Positions 1 through 12,942 of a DNA stretch of 64,000 nucleotides are shown one piece after another. Origin of the DNA: Alteromonas marina. GTDB taxonomy: Bacteria > Pseudomonadota > Gammaproteobacteria > Enterobacterales > Alteromonadaceae. Where the stretch lies: assembly GCF_000808575.1 (NCBI RefSeq), contig NZ_JWLW01000006.1:54844-118843 (forward strand), written 5' to 3'. The first letter of the stretch is position 1. Every line of letters starts with the position of its first letter. The notes beneath the pieces were generated by a model. That model made no database searches and had not been told where the DNA came from. It saw only the letters and a list, made by a program, of their open reading frames with translations. A program made the position numbers and the translations under genes.

Positions 1-482
1 GCTACAAAGAACTGGATGCAGGCACTGAGTTATTATTAGAAAAACTTTCAACGTCACTAAGCGGTGAAATACTTGATTTCGCATGCGGCGCAGGGGTAAT
101 AGCCAGTTATATAATGCTGAAATACCCGCATTTAAAGCTTCATCTTACTGACGTAAGCGCACTTGCAGTTTACTGTAGTGCACTCACCCTAGCAGAAAAC
201 GGATTATCAGCAACACTCTATGCTGCGGATGGATTGCACGGTTTTACCCAAAAAGTACAGCATATTGTCACCAACCCGCCATTTCACACAGGTATTAAAA
301 CTGACTACACCATCACTAAGCGCTTTATTTCAGATGCTAAAGCAAGCTTAAGTCGTGGCGGTACTATGCAGATGGTGGCGAACCGATTCTTACCCTACCC
401 AGGTTTACTCGCTGAGCACTTCCAAACGGTCTATACCACAGCACAAACGTCGCAATTTTCTGTTTATCAAGCGGCTTTGTAA
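1..482 (+). CDS. rsmC: 16S rRNA (guanine-1207-N2) methyltransferase, C-terminal part
   Basis: The gene is cut by the left edge; the frame is open from base 3. Visible are a class I S-adenosylmethionine fold with motif I as DFACGAGVI (SAM-binding loop), an acidic residue at the end of strand 2 (LTDVSA), and the NPPFHTG motif typical of N2-guanine methyltransferases, followed by the usual C-terminal strands (QMVANRFLPY, FSVYQAAL). RsmC methylates G1207 of 16S rRNA in assembled 30S subunits. About half of a normal-length protein is present; the missing N-terminal half should be the degenerate, non-catalytic methyltransferase domain. RsmC is preferred over its relative RlmG because of the NPPFHTG...TDYT stretch, but that choice is from memory. 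Confidence 0.85.
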   Translation, partial: YKELDAGTELLLEKLSTSLSGEILDFACGAGVIASYIMLKYPHLKLHLTDVSALAVYCSALTLAENGLSATLYAADGLHGFTQKVQHIVTNPPFHTGIKTDYTITKRFISDAKASLSRGGTMQMVANRFLPYPGLLAEHFQTVYTTAQTSQFSVYQAAL

Positions 483-629
483 TTAAAAAAGCCAATAGCT
501 TGTGCTAACTTAGTTTTTCTACCTGTTGTTCATGCCATTGTGAAAGCCTCACGATGGCACACGGCGCTTTTTCCTTACATTGTATCAAGCATAACGAGTA
601 AACTTTACGTGCGCTTTGGGAGATCACCT

Positions 630-2054
630 GTGAATATTGTATTTGCTATTTCAGAAGTTGAAGAGTTGGTAAAAACCGGCGGTCTTGCAGATGTTGGTAA
701 AGCACTGCCTCTCGCACTAGATGGTTTGGGCGAAAGCGTTACAATTGTTATGCCTTATTACCAAGTACTGGCAGAGCAATTTGAACTGCCCACGATAACC
801 GAGCAACAAACCCTGTTTACTGAAGGTCAGGTGTACCATTTTGATATTCGCTACATGCAATGGCACGGTATTCCTATTTACTTTGTAGACTCATCTGAAT
901 ACTTTATGCGTGAAGGGCTATACGCCAACGCATTTGAGGCATATGAAGACAATGGTGAGCGCTTTAGCTTTTTCAGTGGCGCTGTACTCCAAACGCTGAA
1001 AGCTATCGATAAAAAGCCTGACATTATTCACTGTCACGACTGGCATGCGGCCATGCTGCCGTTTTTGCTTACCCACGACAAATCTGGGTATTTTGACGGT
1101 ACTAAAACCATATTTACTATTCATAATGCCGCTTTTCAAGGCGTGCATAAGCTTGAGTGCATTCCCTTTCTTCGCCATCATCCTAACATTCTGGCGCAAG
1201 TGCACGGCGGTTACATCAATATGCTTCAGAGTGGAATTGAGTTTGCCACGAAAGTGACAACGGTAAGCCCTAATTATGCAAGCGAGTTACTCACAGACTT
1301 GGGCAGTCACGGCCTGCACGAGCGGCTTGTAAATCGTCAAGCCGATTTAAGCGGTATTCTAAATGGATGTGACTACACTCAGTGGAATCCCGAGACAGAT
1401 ACATTTCTCCCTGAGAACTACGGTGTAGAGAATCTTCATCCGAAGACTACATGTAAACGAGCATTACAAGAGAAGTCAGGATTACCTGAGAATGGCAACG
1501 TACCACTTATTGGAATGGTGTGCCGGCTGACTGAACAAAAAGGCTTCGGTTACATACTGCCAATCTTGGATGACCTTATTAAGCACAATATTCAAATAGT
1601 AATAGTGGGCACGGGCGATCCTAAAGTATGTATGGACCTTGGCGAATTCGCTCAACAACACCCTGACCAATTCGCGTTTATAAACGGTTTTAGTTCCGAG
1701 CATGCCCATCTGGTAGAAGCCGGCGCTGATTTTTTCCTAATGCCTTCTCAGTTTGAGCCGTGCGGATTAAACCAAATGTACAGTTTAGCTTATGGGACCA
1801 TACCTATCGTTCGCTCTGTAGGAGGACTTAAAGACACGGTTATTGACTACAGCAATGACAACGATGGAACCGGTTTTGTGTTTGATGAGCCTACACCGCA
1901 CGCGTTACTGACTTGCATTCGGCGAGCACTGCTAGCTTATTACGAAGATACTGTTAAGTTTAGAGCAATGCAGCAGCGAGGAATGCGAACGCAATTCACA
2001 TGGGAAGCAGCGGCGAAAAGTTATCAGCAGTTGTATTTAGCAGCCGTTAATTAG
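630..2054 (+). CDS. glgA: Glycogen synthase (ADP-glucose, GT5)
   Basis: Transfers glucose from ADP-glucose to the growing alpha-1,4-glucan. The frame is open further upstream to a GTG at 540, but the family N-terminus begins at GTG 630 (MNIVFAISEVEELVKTGG), preceded by GGGAG at 618-622. This start gives 474 residues, the usual GlgA length. Lys15 in KTGGLADV matches the ADP-glucose-binding lysine. HCHDWHA (N-terminal Rossmann domain), the GTGDP loop and PSQFEPCGLNQMYS with the conserved Glu and Cys (C-terminal Rossmann domain) are all intact. No other glycogen gene (glgB, glgC, glgP) is in the window, so glgA is either a lone gene or the last of a cluster located elsewhere. No clear terminator follows it. 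Confidence 0.93.
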   Translation: MNIVFAISEVEELVKTGGLADVGKALPLALDGLGESVTIVMPYYQVLAEQFELPTITEQQTLFTEGQVYHFDIRYMQWHGIPIYFVDSSEYFMREGLYANAFEAYEDNGERFSFFSGAVLQTLKAIDKKPDIIHCHDWHAAMLPFLLTHDKSGYFDGTKTIFTIHNAAFQGVHKLECIPFLRHHPNILAQVHGGYINMLQSGIEFATKVTTVSPNYASELLTDLGSHGLHERLVNRQADLSGILNGCDYTQWNPETDTFLPENYGVENLHPKTTCKRALQEKSGLPENGNVPLIGMVCRLTEQKGFGYILPILDDLIKHNIQIVIVGTGDPKVCMDLGEFAQQHPDQFAFINGFSSEHAHLVEAGADFFLMPSQFEPCGLNQMYSLAYGTIPIVRSVGGLKDTVIDYSNDNDGTGFVFDEPTPHALLTCIRRALLAYYEDTVKFRAMQQRGMRTQFTWEAAAKSYQQLYLAAVN

Positions 2055-2219
2055 GCTTTATTTTTTGCTTTGTTTTACAGCAACATATCCACTTAGGTGT
2101 AAATATTTGTGATGGGTGTGTTCTACATTAATTATTGTTTATAAGCACCTTTCCTTTTGTCCATTTTTGCGCCACTATTAAAAAATGGACGATGTAGATG
2201 GACGGTACACAAGGCGGGT

Positions 2220-3866
2220 ATGACGGATAAGGCAGTTAAGCTTTCTATAAAGAGCCTCTTTCTCTGGGTGGTGATGTCTATTGCTACCTTTTCACTTGCG
2301 GTTTTAACAACGCTTACAGTTTATACACAGATAAAAACTTATCGCCACGAGCTTGAGTCGAACGCACTGATACTCGCCAAACTAGTTGCCAGAAGTTCTG
2401 CCACTTACCTCTACGATGAAACGCCTGAACGCATTGAATTTGCATTAAATAACCTCACTGCCGCTGAGCATGTGCTTAATGCTCATGTTTACAAAGCAAA
2501 AAGCGGAGCGGCAGAGCCTGAGATTTTTGCTTCATACAATAAAGAAGGGCAGCTTTTGTTAGGTGGCAAAGAAAGTCAGTTAGCTTCCATGGTTATGAAC
2601 CCAGTACTAGCAGATAATGGTCGCTACCTTGAACTCAGTGCAAAAGTGTTCGATACAGAAACTAACATTCAGTTGGGCTGGGTGTATCTAAGGGTTTCAT
2701 CAGAAAACTTTAATCAGTTGGTTGGAAAGTCAATTTGGCTTAATTTAGCCGTAGCCTTGGCGTTATTGCTTATAAGTTTTTATTCCGCACTAAGAATGCA
2801 GCGTTTTGTGACAGGCCCAGTTGAAGGTATCGCTAACTTTTTGCAACGCACATCGCGACAGCGCGACTATTCGGCCCGTGCCAACGGCTCCACCATTAAA
2901 GAACTCGACATCTTAGCTGACGCCGTTAATGTGATGCTGTTCCGTATGCAAGAATACATGCAAAAGCAACGGCAGGCTGAAGAGCAACATAGAAAACTCA
3001 ATGCCAGCCTAGAAGATATGGTAAGTCAACGAACAACCGCCCTTAAGGATGCAAATCAGGAACTTATTCAAACGCTCGAAAAGCTACATCAGTTCCAGCG
3101 TCAAATCGTGCAGAACGAAAAGATGGCTTCTCTCGGTGACATGGTTGCCGGTGTCGCCCATGAAGTTAATACGCCAATAGGCTTAGGCGTAACTGCATCA
3201 ACCATGATGTTAGACAGGTTAGCGGTTATTCATAAGGACTTTGAAAATAAAACGCTGAAAGCCAGTGCAATGAAACGCTTTTTGGATGAAAGTAACGAAA
3301 ACCTCAACATTATTTACCGCAATTTGAACAGAGCAGCCGAACTTATTAGCAGTTTTAAGCAGGTTGCTGTAGATCAAACCTCAGAATCTAGTCGAAGTTT
3401 TTGCGTTGTACAGCTAGTTAATGAGATACTATTGTCATTGCAGCCTCGACTCAAAAAATTAAAACACAACATCAACGTAGATTGCGACCCTACCCTTAGC
3501 GTTGAAACGAAGGCTGGCCCAATAAATCAAATCTTGATTAATTTAATCATGAATTCGGTTATTCATGGGTTTGAAACCATGGATGAAGGCACAATTGATA
3601 TTCGTGCCGAAATGGTGAGTAGCAATAAGCTCAAGCTTGTTTATACCGATAACGGAAAAGGCATTTCCCCAGAAATTCGCAAACGGATATTTGACCCCTT
3701 TGTCACCACAAAGCGCGGGCAAGGCGGTTCCGGATTGGGAATGCACTTGGTATACAACTTAGTAACGCAAGCCCTTAATGGTTCAATATCGATCACCAGT
3801 GAGGAAGGCAACGGCGTAGAATTTGTAATTATCTTCCCCGTTGTTAATGCGAAAACGTCAGAATAG
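2220..3866 (+). CDS. Membrane sensor histidine kinase, possible ArcA partner
   Basis: Start chosen at ATG 2220 (AAGG at 2211-2214) rather than the in-frame TTG at 2157; this gives 548 residues. Order of parts: short cytoplasmic lead, transmembrane helix at about 13-35, periplasmic domain of roughly 130 residues resembling CHASE8-type sensors (SSATYLYDETPERI, LNAHVYKAKSG), second helix at about 175-195, HAMP linker, a coiled coil from about 245, an H-box with His314 (AGVAHEVNTPIG), and a C-terminal HATPase with DNGKGI, FDPFVTTK and GSGLGMHLV. It has no receiver or HPt domain, so it is a simple kinase, not an ArcB-type hybrid. It lies 154 bp upstream of arcA on the same strand. Partnership with ArcA is inferred from position only. 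Confidence 0.82.
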   Translation: MTDKAVKLSIKSLFLWVVMSIATFSLAVLTTLTVYTQIKTYRHELESNALILAKLVARSSATYLYDETPERIEFALNNLTAAEHVLNAHVYKAKSGAAEPEIFASYNKEGQLLLGGKESQLASMVMNPVLADNGRYLELSAKVFDTETNIQLGWVYLRVSSENFNQLVGKSIWLNLAVALALLLISFYSALRMQRFVTGPVEGIANFLQRTSRQRDYSARANGSTIKELDILADAVNVMLFRMQEYMQKQRQAEEQHRKLNASLEDMVSQRTTALKDANQELIQTLEKLHQFQRQIVQNEKMASLGDMVAGVAHEVNTPIGLGVTASTMMLDRLAVIHKDFENKTLKASAMKRFLDESNENLNIIYRNLNRAAELISSFKQVAVDQTSESSRSFCVVQLVNEILLSLQPRLKKLKHNINVDCDPTLSVETKAGPINQILINLIMNSVIHGFETMDEGTIDIRAEMVSSNKLKLVYTDNGKGISPEIRKRIFDPFVTTKRGQGGSGLGMHLVYNLVTQALNGSISITSEEGNGVEFVIIFPVVNAKTSE

Positions 3867-4020
3867 TTGTATAAAGTATGAACTTTTCTTGATTTTTATT
3901 GGCTAACCCCAATACCTTAACAGTAAGAATATTCACAAGTTGCTTGCAATCAAGTACATGAATATTAAAATTTAACCAGTTAGTTGCTTAAATCGTATTT
4001 TAGAAAGAGTGTAGAACACC

Positions 4021-4728
4021 ATGCAGACGCCAAATGTGTTAATTGTTGAAGATGAGGTGGTAACCCGTACCACGCTTAAGAGTTTATTTGAAGCGGAAGG
4101 GTATAATGTGTTTGAGGCCGAGAACGGTGATCAAATGCATGATTTCTTCGAGAATCACGCTATCAATTTGGTTATCATGGACATTAACCTACCGGGTAAA
4201 AATGGCCTTATTTTGGCACGTGAAGTACGTGACCGTAAAAACGTTGGGCTTATTTTCTTAACGGGTCGTGATAACGACGTTGACCGTATTCTAGGTCTTG
4301 AAATTGGCGCAGACGATTATCTGACTAAGCCTTTCAACCCTCGTGAATTGACTATTCGCGCGCGCAACTTACTGTCTCGTACTACAAACTCTTCAGAAGA
4401 TGACGATTTACCAAGCCGTGTAAGCTTCAACGGCTGGACGCTTGACGGTGATAGCCGTTCATTGATTTCACCTAGCGGGAAAGAGTTCCGCCTACCACGC
4501 AGTGAATTCCGCGCTCTTCACCTTTTCTTAAGCAATCCAGGTAAGATCCTTACCCGTGAGCAGCTAATAATGGAAATGACGGGGCGTGAACTTCGTCCGA
4601 ATGACCGTACGGTTGACGTAACGATTCGTCGTATTCGTAAGCACTTCGAATCAGATCCTTCAGATGAAGAATTGATTGTAACCATTCACGGTGAAGGTTA
4701 CCGTTTCTGCGGTCAGGTTGACGGCTAA
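4021..4728 (+). CDS. arcA: Aerobic respiration control response regulator ArcA
   Basis: OmpR/PhoB-family regulator of 235 residues. From [12 protein letters not shown] onwards it lines up almost without gaps with enteric ArcA, including [10 protein letters not shown] with the phospho-acceptor Asp54, [21 protein letters not shown], the switch lysine in TKPFNPRE, and the linker [12 protein letters not shown]. The C-terminal winged helix ends in [15 protein letters not shown]...HGEGYRFCG. In enteric bacteria ArcA, phosphorylated by ArcB, represses TCA-cycle and respiratory genes under low oxygen. A GAAAGAGTG ribosome-binding region precedes the ATG, and a strong hairpin terminator follows. The simple histidine kinase upstream, in place of a hybrid ArcB, is the unusual part of the context. 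Confidence 0.95.
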   Translation: MQTPNVLIVEDEVVTRTTLKSLFEAEGYNVFEAENGDQMHDFFENHAINLVIMDINLPGKNGLILAREVRDRKNVGLIFLTGRDNDVDRILGLEIGADDYLTKPFNPRELTIRARNLLSRTTNSSEDDDLPSRVSFNGWTLDGDSRSLISPSGKEFRLPRSEFRALHLFLSNPGKILTREQLIMEMTGRELRPNDRTVDVTIRRIRKHFESDPSDEELIVTIHGEGYRFCGQVDG

Positions 4729-4758
4729 GACGTCGCCTGAACGAGTTTTGAATTAATG

Positions 4759-4789
4759 AAAAGCCGCTACTGTGTAGCGGCTTTTTTTA
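4759..4789 (+). terminator. Intrinsic terminator of arcA
   Basis: GCCGCTAC / GTAGCGGC stem with a short TGT-centred loop, followed by seven T residues. The opposite strand also carries a short T run after the stem, so it may serve the convergent lacZ as well. Confidence 0.9.
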
Positions 4790-4886
4790 TATGTAAACAA
4801 TTCATCCCAATGACGGCATAACTAAGCTATGCCGTGAAATGTCACTTGAGATATCGAGAGCTAAATGATCTACTTCACACTGAGGA

Positions 4887-8027
<3,141 letters not shown>

Positions 8028-8110
8028 TTAAGCGCAATGTAGCTAACTTTCATTAAATCCTTTATGCTCTAATCTTTCATATATTTATCCAAAACTATCA
8101 TTTCACATTT

Positions 8111-8965
8111 ATGCAACTTAGCTTTAGAGACATTGTAGACATAGGCCCCAAGTGCCTTGAACGCTTTATTGATAGTAGTAATGCGCCTGAAATCAGCGAC
8201 CTGGAGATTGAACTAGCAGGATGCTCTAACTTATCAGGTGACTATACGGTAGGTCGCGTTTCGCCTCCTAACCACACCTTGTTTTACAGCATTCATGGAC
8301 AAGGAAAATTTCGTGTCCCGTCAGGCGAGATGCAATTGGATGAAGGACAGCTAATTATTTTACCCGCTGGGCAAAGTTTTGAAGTCACAATAGTCAGTGA
8401 GCAATGGGATATAATTTGGGTCAACCTGGCAGACTCCGAACGCTGGACACCATTTAATAAGCTAGGTGCTGTGATAGTGGATAATGCCATGCTGGAAGGA
8501 CTGCATCATGCAATGGAACTTTTGTATTTAGAGCGTGACGTCGAGAATCGAAATTCGGCGATGCAAGTTGTGTCTCGCTACCTGTACCGTATTATTGATG
8601 CGCCTTTGAGTGACGTACATACTCACGATGAGAAAGAACGACGCCAAGTAAGCAGACTACACAGCCTCTTTTCTGCGGTTGAAAAACAGCTTCAGTTTGA
8701 TTGGGATATGGAAAGCTTAAGTGAGAAAGCGCATTATTCTGCCCCTCACCTTCATAGGCTGTGCTTACAAGTATTTGGGAGAAGCCCCAAACAGCACGTT
8801 ATCCATTTGCGTATGACACGAGCCAAAAGCTTATTACTAAGCACGCAGTGGCCCGTATCTTATATCGCCAGTTATGTAGGCTACGCAAATGTATTTACGT
8901 TCTCGAAACGCTTTAAGAAGTCCACCGGGCTGTCTCCTTCAGCGTTTCGAGAAAGCGTAAACTAG
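8111..8965 (+). CDS. AraC-family transcriptional regulator, probable lacZ activator
   Basis: 284 residues. The N-terminal part (about 20-140) resembles a cupin sugar-sensing domain of AraC/RhaS type (HTLFYSIHGQGKFR, GQLIILPAGQSFEV). The C-terminal part (about 185-282) is the double helix-turn-helix AraC domain, with MESLSEKAHYSAPHLHRLCLQVFGRSP and VSYIASYVGYANVFTFSKRFKKSTGLSP. The gene faces lacZ across a 105 bp intergenic region, the usual arrangement for a local activator, so a galactoside effector is likely but not shown. Its last four bases overlap the end of the convergent pmbA gene. Not assignable to a named member. Confidence 0.85.
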   Translation: MQLSFRDIVDIGPKCLERFIDSSNAPEISDLEIELAGCSNLSGDYTVGRVSPPNHTLFYSIHGQGKFRVPSGEMQLDEGQLIILPAGQSFEVTIVSEQWDIIWVNLADSERWTPFNKLGAVIVDNAMLEGLHHAMELLYLERDVENRNSAMQVVSRYLYRIIDAPLSDVHTHDEKERRQVSRLHSLFSAVEKQLQFDWDMESLSEKAHYSAPHLHRLCLQVFGRSPKQHVIHLRMTRAKSLLLSTQWPVSYIASYVGYANVFTFSKRFKKSTGLSPSAFRESVN

Positions 8966-10293
8966 CTGCCTGCTATCTTCATTTGGTCAATAAGCACAGA
9001 ACCGGTCTGTACACTACCTCGCACATCTTTTTCAGCGCCAATTGCCACAATGCCTTTAAACATATCTTTCAGATTGCCAGCAATCGTTACCTCGTGAACT
9101 GGGTATTGGATGATGCCATTTTCAACCCAGTATCCCGCTGCGCCGCGCGAGTAATCGCCCGTCACACCGTTAACGCCCTGCCCCATCAGTTCGGTTACGA
9201 ACAAACCTGTGCCCATTTCTTTAAGCAGCTCGGCGTCGCTATGACCCGTATCACCTACTAGCCAGTTATGAATACCACCAGCGTGGCCATTCGAGCGGGT
9301 GTTTAGTTTGCGTGACGAGTAGGTGGTATAAAGGTATGTAGCCAATTTACCCGCATCTACAATGGTCATGTCAGAACATGCCACGCCTTCGTTATCGAAG
9401 CTTGAGCTTGCTAAGCCGCCTTTAATAAACGGACGCTCTTCAATATTAAGCCATTCTGGGAAAACTTGTTTACCCAAGCTATCTAGCAAGAAGCTAGAGC
9501 GACGATAAAGGCTGCCGCCGCTGATAGCTCCAACGTAATGGCCAAATAAGCTAGATGCAATGTCACGGTGTAAAAGCACAGGCACGTTTGCCGTGTTGAT
9601 TTTACGGGCGCCTAAACGGTCTACGGTAGCTTTAGCGGCTTCAATACCCACTGCACTTGCTGATTGCAGCAAAGACGCATTACGACTTACTGTGTAAGCG
9701 TAATCGCGCTGCATATCGTTATCTTGTGCGCCAATAACCATACAGCTTAGTGAATAACGACTGCTAGGATAACCGGCGTTAATTCCATGGGTGTTGCCGT
9801 AAACGCGCATACCTAGATTTGCGTTATACGACGCGCCATCTGAATTTGTAATGCGCGAGTCGTAATTCATTGCCGCCGTTTCGGCTTCAATAGCAGTTTT
9901 AATGGCCTTTTCAGTATCTAACTCTTCAGGGTGATACAGGTCTAAATCAGGGAATTCAGTGGCGATAAGGTCGGCATCGGCCAAACCTGTACAAGGATCT
10001 TCACTGGTATAGCGAGCAATATCTACGGCTTTTTCTACCGCGAGTGTTAGCGCCGCTTTGCTCAGATCTGCGGTAGACGCACTCCCCTTTCGCTTGCCTA
10101 CGTATACGCTTATACCTAAGCCGCCGTCGTTGGTAAATTCAACGTTTTCAACTTCTTGCATACGTGACGAAACGGCGATGCCCTGCACTTTAGACATGCT
10201 GGCTTCGGCTTGTGTTGCGCCTTTAGAAAGGGCTAATTTCAGTACATCATCTACGACATTTTGAATGTCGGCTAACTGCTGCTCAATTTGCAT
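8962..10293 (-). CDS. pmbA: Metalloprotease-like protein PmbA/TldE
   Basis: 443 residues, the usual PmbA (TldE) length. It belongs to the TldD/PmbA (U62) family: the N-terminal part shows VQGIAVSSRMQEVENVEFTN and GLGISVYVGKRKGSAST, and the C-terminal half shows RGAAGYWVENGIIQYPVHEVTI. PmbA forms a heterodimeric protease with TldD, the subunit that holds the metal-binding HExxxH; PmbA itself has no such motif here, as expected. The E. coli complex processes microcin B17 and degrades unfolded CcdA. Its partner tldD is in this window about 1.2 kb away on the same strand, separated by two plus-strand genes. It diverges from yjgA across 72 bp and converges with the AraC-type gene with a 4-base overlap. 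Confidence 0.93.
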   Translation of the reverse strand: MQIEQQLADIQNVVDDVLKLALSKGATQAEASMSKVQGIAVSSRMQEVENVEFTNDGGLGISVYVGKRKGSASTADLSKAALTLAVEKAVDIARYTSEDPCTGLADADLIATEFPDLDLYHPEELDTEKAIKTAIEAETAAMNYDSRITNSDGASYNANLGMRVYGNTHGINAGYPSSRYSLSCMVIGAQDNDMQRDYAYTVSRNASLLQSASAVGIEAAKATVDRLGARKINTANVPVLLHRDIASSLFGHYVGAISGGSLYRRSSFLLDSLGKQVFPEWLNIEERPFIKGGLASSSFDNEGVACSDMTIVDAGKLATYLYTTYSSRKLNTRSNGHAGGIHNWLVGDTGHSDAELLKEMGTGLFVTELMGQGVNGVTGDYSRGAAGYWVENGIIQYPVHEVTIAGNLKDMFKGIVAIGAEKDVRGSVQTGSVLIDQMKIAGS

Positions 10294-10365
10294 AGTAAGT
10301 TTCGCTGTCTTAATTCGACTGTGATAGTTACAATTTAGCTAAAGTGTAACACTAATGAGTTTGAA

Positions 10366-10923
10366 ATGAGTGATCAGAAATACAATTCTCCTGAAGATCC
10401 TTACTTCGAAGATGCGCAAGCAGATGAGTTCGAAGAGGAAGAATTAATCAGTAAAACTGAGCTGAAGCGTCAAGCCAAAGAACTTCACAAGCTAGGTGAA
10501 ACCTTAGTTAACCTGACCGATGCTCACATAGCGACGATTCCAATGGATGAAGAGCTTGCTGACGCCGTAGCTATTGCGCGCAAAGTGAATAAGAAAAAAG
10601 ACGGTTACCGCCGTCAGCTTCAGTTTATCGGCAAAGCTTTACGTCAAAGAGATACCGCCCCTATTGAAGAGGCGTTGGCTAAAATTACACATCAGCATCA
10701 GGCGAGCAATGCGGCCTTTCATGCACTAGAAAAAGCCCGTGAAGCCGTGATTGAAAAGGGCGACCCCGCTATTCAAAAGCTGATTGAAGCGCACCCTGAA
10801 CTTGACCGCCAAAAGCTGCGCCAATTTCACCGCCAAATTAAGAAAGAGCGTGAAAAGAATGCGCCGCCTAAAGCATTCAGAGAGCTGTTTCAGTATTTGA
10901 AAGACGTTATTCACGAAGATTAA
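10366..10923 (+). CDS. yjgA: Ribosome-associated protein YjgA/DarP
   Basis: 185 residues, highly charged and helical, matching the DUF615 family: an acidic N-terminus (YFEDAQADEFEEEE), then ISKTELKRQAKELHKLGETLVNL, RKVNKKKDGYRRQLQFIGKALR, and a basic C-terminal half ending near FRELFQYLKDV. E. coli YjgA (DarP) associates with late 50S assembly intermediates and affects peptidyl-transferase centre maturation. Its divergent position next to pmbA is common in gammaproteobacteria. Start at ATG 10366; the ribosome-binding site is poor (a TTTGAA stretch). Confidence 0.9.
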   Translation: MSDQKYNSPEDPYFEDAQADEFEEEELISKTELKRQAKELHKLGETLVNLTDAHIATIPMDEELADAVAIARKVNKKKDGYRRQLQFIGKALRQRDTAPIEEALAKITHQHQASNAAFHALEKAREAVIEKGDPAIQKLIEAHPELDRQKLRQFHRQIKKEREKNAPPKAFRELFQYLKDVIHED

Positions 10924-10983
10924 TGGTCTACACTTCATTGATTCTCAACGTAAGTGCGTTATTCACCTGCAAAAAGGGGGAGT

Positions 10984-11412
10984 ATGAAAATATTCTCTAA
11001 CCCTAACGCAACACTGAAAAGCAAGTACGGTCAGTATCAAATTGCTGTGCTTGGTAGTATTGTTGGCGTGTCTGCTGAAGGCATTGCCGATGGCTCAGCC
11101 ATTGAACGCTATGCGCGGGATATGATGGATGTGATTAACAGCTTTGGTGGCAGTCATTGGGCATTTTTAGGTTTTTTACACGGCTCCGCCCTTATGACGA
11201 AAGCCGGCGAAAAAGAACTGCAACGTTCAGTTGAGTGGCGTGCGAAGCATGGAATGGCGCTTGGAGCCTTAGTTATTGGCGATACTAGGGTACAACCTAT
11301 AGTAAGAGCGCAATTTCAGAGAGTTTATGATAATGCAGGCCTTGAGCTGGGTATTTTTACCAACGAAGAAGATGCTATTGAGTGGTTGAACGAAAAAGGA
11401 TTTGAAAGCTAG
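10984..11412 (+). CDS. Conserved hypothetical protein, 142 aa
   Basis: Start at ATG 10984, directly after a very strong ribosome-binding site (AGGGGGAG, 10975-10982); the in-frame upstream codons from 10954 are therefore not used. The protein alternates strands and helices: YQIAVLGSIVGVS, a helix AIERYARDMMDVINSF, WAFLGFLHGSALMT, then GMALGALVIGD and a C-terminal helix NEEDAIEWLNEKGF. The pattern resembles a small STAS/SpoIIAA-like alpha/beta fold, as in other single-domain marine proteins, but no motif confirms it. No signal peptide or membrane helix. It follows yjgA by 60 bp and may be co-transcribed with it. Function unknown. Confidence 0.75.
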   Translation: MKIFSNPNATLKSKYGQYQIAVLGSIVGVSAEGIADGSAIERYARDMMDVINSFGGSHWAFLGFLHGSALMTKAGEKELQRSVEWRAKHGMALGALVIGDTRVQPIVRAQFQRVYDNAGLELGIFTNEEDAIEWLNEKGFES

Positions 11413-11439
11413 CCATGACTTATACCTGTTAGCATACAA

Positions 11440-11470
11440 AAAAGGTTGGAGCCTAGGCCCAACCTTTTTT
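11440..11470. terminator. Bidirectional hairpin between the 142-aa gene and tldD
   Basis: AAAGGTTGG / CCAACCTTT stem followed by a T run on the plus strand, with an A-rich left side that gives T residues on the minus strand. It sits between the two convergent genes. Confidence 0.8.
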
Positions 11471-11499
11471 AATTTTCCAGTATACAGGTTTGAGCTGAA

Positions 11500-12942
11500 T
11501 TAAGCCGTACCACCCACGGTCAACTCGTCAATTTTAAGCGTGGGCTGACCTACACCCACCGGCACGCTTTGACCGTCTTTACCACATACACCAACGCCTT
11601 TATCTAGGGCAGTGTCATTTCCAATCATTGAGATTTTTTGCATAACCTCTGGACCGTTACCAATTAAGGTAGCCCCTTTTACTGGAGCGGTAATTTTACC
11701 GTTTTCAATTAAGTAGGCTTCCGCGCTAGAAAATACAAATTTTCCTGACGTAATGTCTACTTGTCCGCCAGCAAAGTTCGGCGCGTAAATACCTTTGTCG
11801 ATAGACGCGATAATCTCCTGCGGATCATGTTGGCCTTCCAACATATAAGTATTCGTCATGCGGGGCATAGGCAAGTGCGCATAGGATTCACGACGACCGT
11901 TACCGGTAGGCGCAACGCCCATAAGCTTGGCGTTATGTTTATCCTGCATATAACCTTTCAAGATACCATCTTCAATAAGCACGTTGTGCGCTGTTGGTGT
12001 GCCTTCATCGTCTACCGACAACGAGCCACGACGGTCGTTTAATGTGCCATCGTCAACAACCGTCACGCCTTTTGCAGCAACGCGCTGACCAATACGGCCA
12101 CTAAATGTTGATGCACCCTTACGGTTAAAGTCGCCTTCAAGACCGTGCCCTACCGCTTCGTGAAGTAATACGCCAGGCCAACCGTTACCTAATACTACAG
12201 GCATAGCGCCTGCCGGTGACGCCACAGCCTGCATGTTTACGCGTGCCATGTGGAGGGCATCTTCTGCCAACGTCTCGTAATACGGTTTGCCGTTTTCGTC
12301 TTGTTTAAAGAACGAGTAGGCATAACGACCACCAGCTCCAGCTGAACCACGTTCACGTCTATCGCCTTGTTCTAGCAATACCGAGCAGTTCAAGCGCACT
12401 AGCGGGCGAATATCAGTAGCTAACGTACCGTCACTGCCGGCAACTAAAATTTCTTCATACACGCCGCTTAAGCTCACCACTACCTGATTGGCAGACGGCT
12501 CTTGTTTGCGGATATAGGCATCTACTGCTTTTAAAAGCGAAATTTTCTCAGCGTCTTGCATCGCAAGAATAGGGTTATTTTCGCTGTATCGCGCTTGCAC
12601 TGGTTTTTGTCCAAGCGAAGCAACTTGTTGTGACCCGCCGCTTGGCGCAATACCGCGGGCCGCTTTACACGCTTTAGTCAACGCTTCTTCGCTTATTTCG
12701 TCGGAATAAGCGAACCCTGTTTTCTCGCCGCTAATTGCACGCACGCCTACGCCGCGCTCTATGTTATAGCTGCCTTCTTTAATAATGCCGTCTTCCAACA
12801 CCCAGCTTTCGTGCTGGCTTGACTGAAAATATAAATCGGCATAGTCGGTATCGTGACGATGAATAGTCGCTAAAGCACGCTCTAGCTTAGAGATATCTAG
12901 CCCTGAGTCAGATAATAAATGACGCTCAACAGATTTAGACAA
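11500..12942 (-). CDS. tldD: Metalloprotease TldD
   Basis: Start placed at TTG 12942, preceded by AGGAG five bases upstream; the frame is open further to 13008 but the family N-terminus fits the TTG. This gives 480 residues, as in E. coli Tld[27 protein letters not shown] and [20 protein letters not shown] match the N-terminal domain. [11 protein letters not shown] carries the zinc-binding HExxxH. It is the catalytic partner of PmbA. Its start overlaps the end of the nitrilase gene by eight bases, so translation is probably coupled. Confidence 0.94.
   Translation of the reverse strand: MSKSVERHLLSDSGLDISKLERALATIHRHDTDYADLYFQSSQHESWVLEDGIIKEGSYNIERGVGVRAISGEKTGFAYSDEISEEALTKACKAARGIAPSGGSQQVASLGQKPVQARYSENNPILAMQDAEKISLLKAVDAYIRKQEPSANQVVVSLSGVYEEILVAGSDGTLATDIRPLVRLNCSVLLEQGDRRERGSAGAGGRYAYSFFKQDENGKPYYETLAEDALHMARVNMQAVASPAGAMPVVLGNGWPGVLLHEAVGHGLEGDFNRKGASTFSGRIGQRVAAKGVTVVDDGTLNDRRGSLSVDDEGTPTAHNVLIEDGILKGYMQDKHNAKLMGVAPTGNGRRESYAHLPMPRMTNTYMLEGQHDPQEIIASIDKGIYAPNFAGGQVDITSGKFVFSSAEAYLIENGKITAPVKGATLIGNGPEVMQKISMIGNDTALDKGVGVCGKDGQSVPVGVGQPTLKIDELTVGGTA

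Noticed and set aside
540..629. Upstream extension of glgA from a GTG at 540
   Set aside because: Not like any GlgA N-terminus; the family start with a good ribosome-binding site is at 630.
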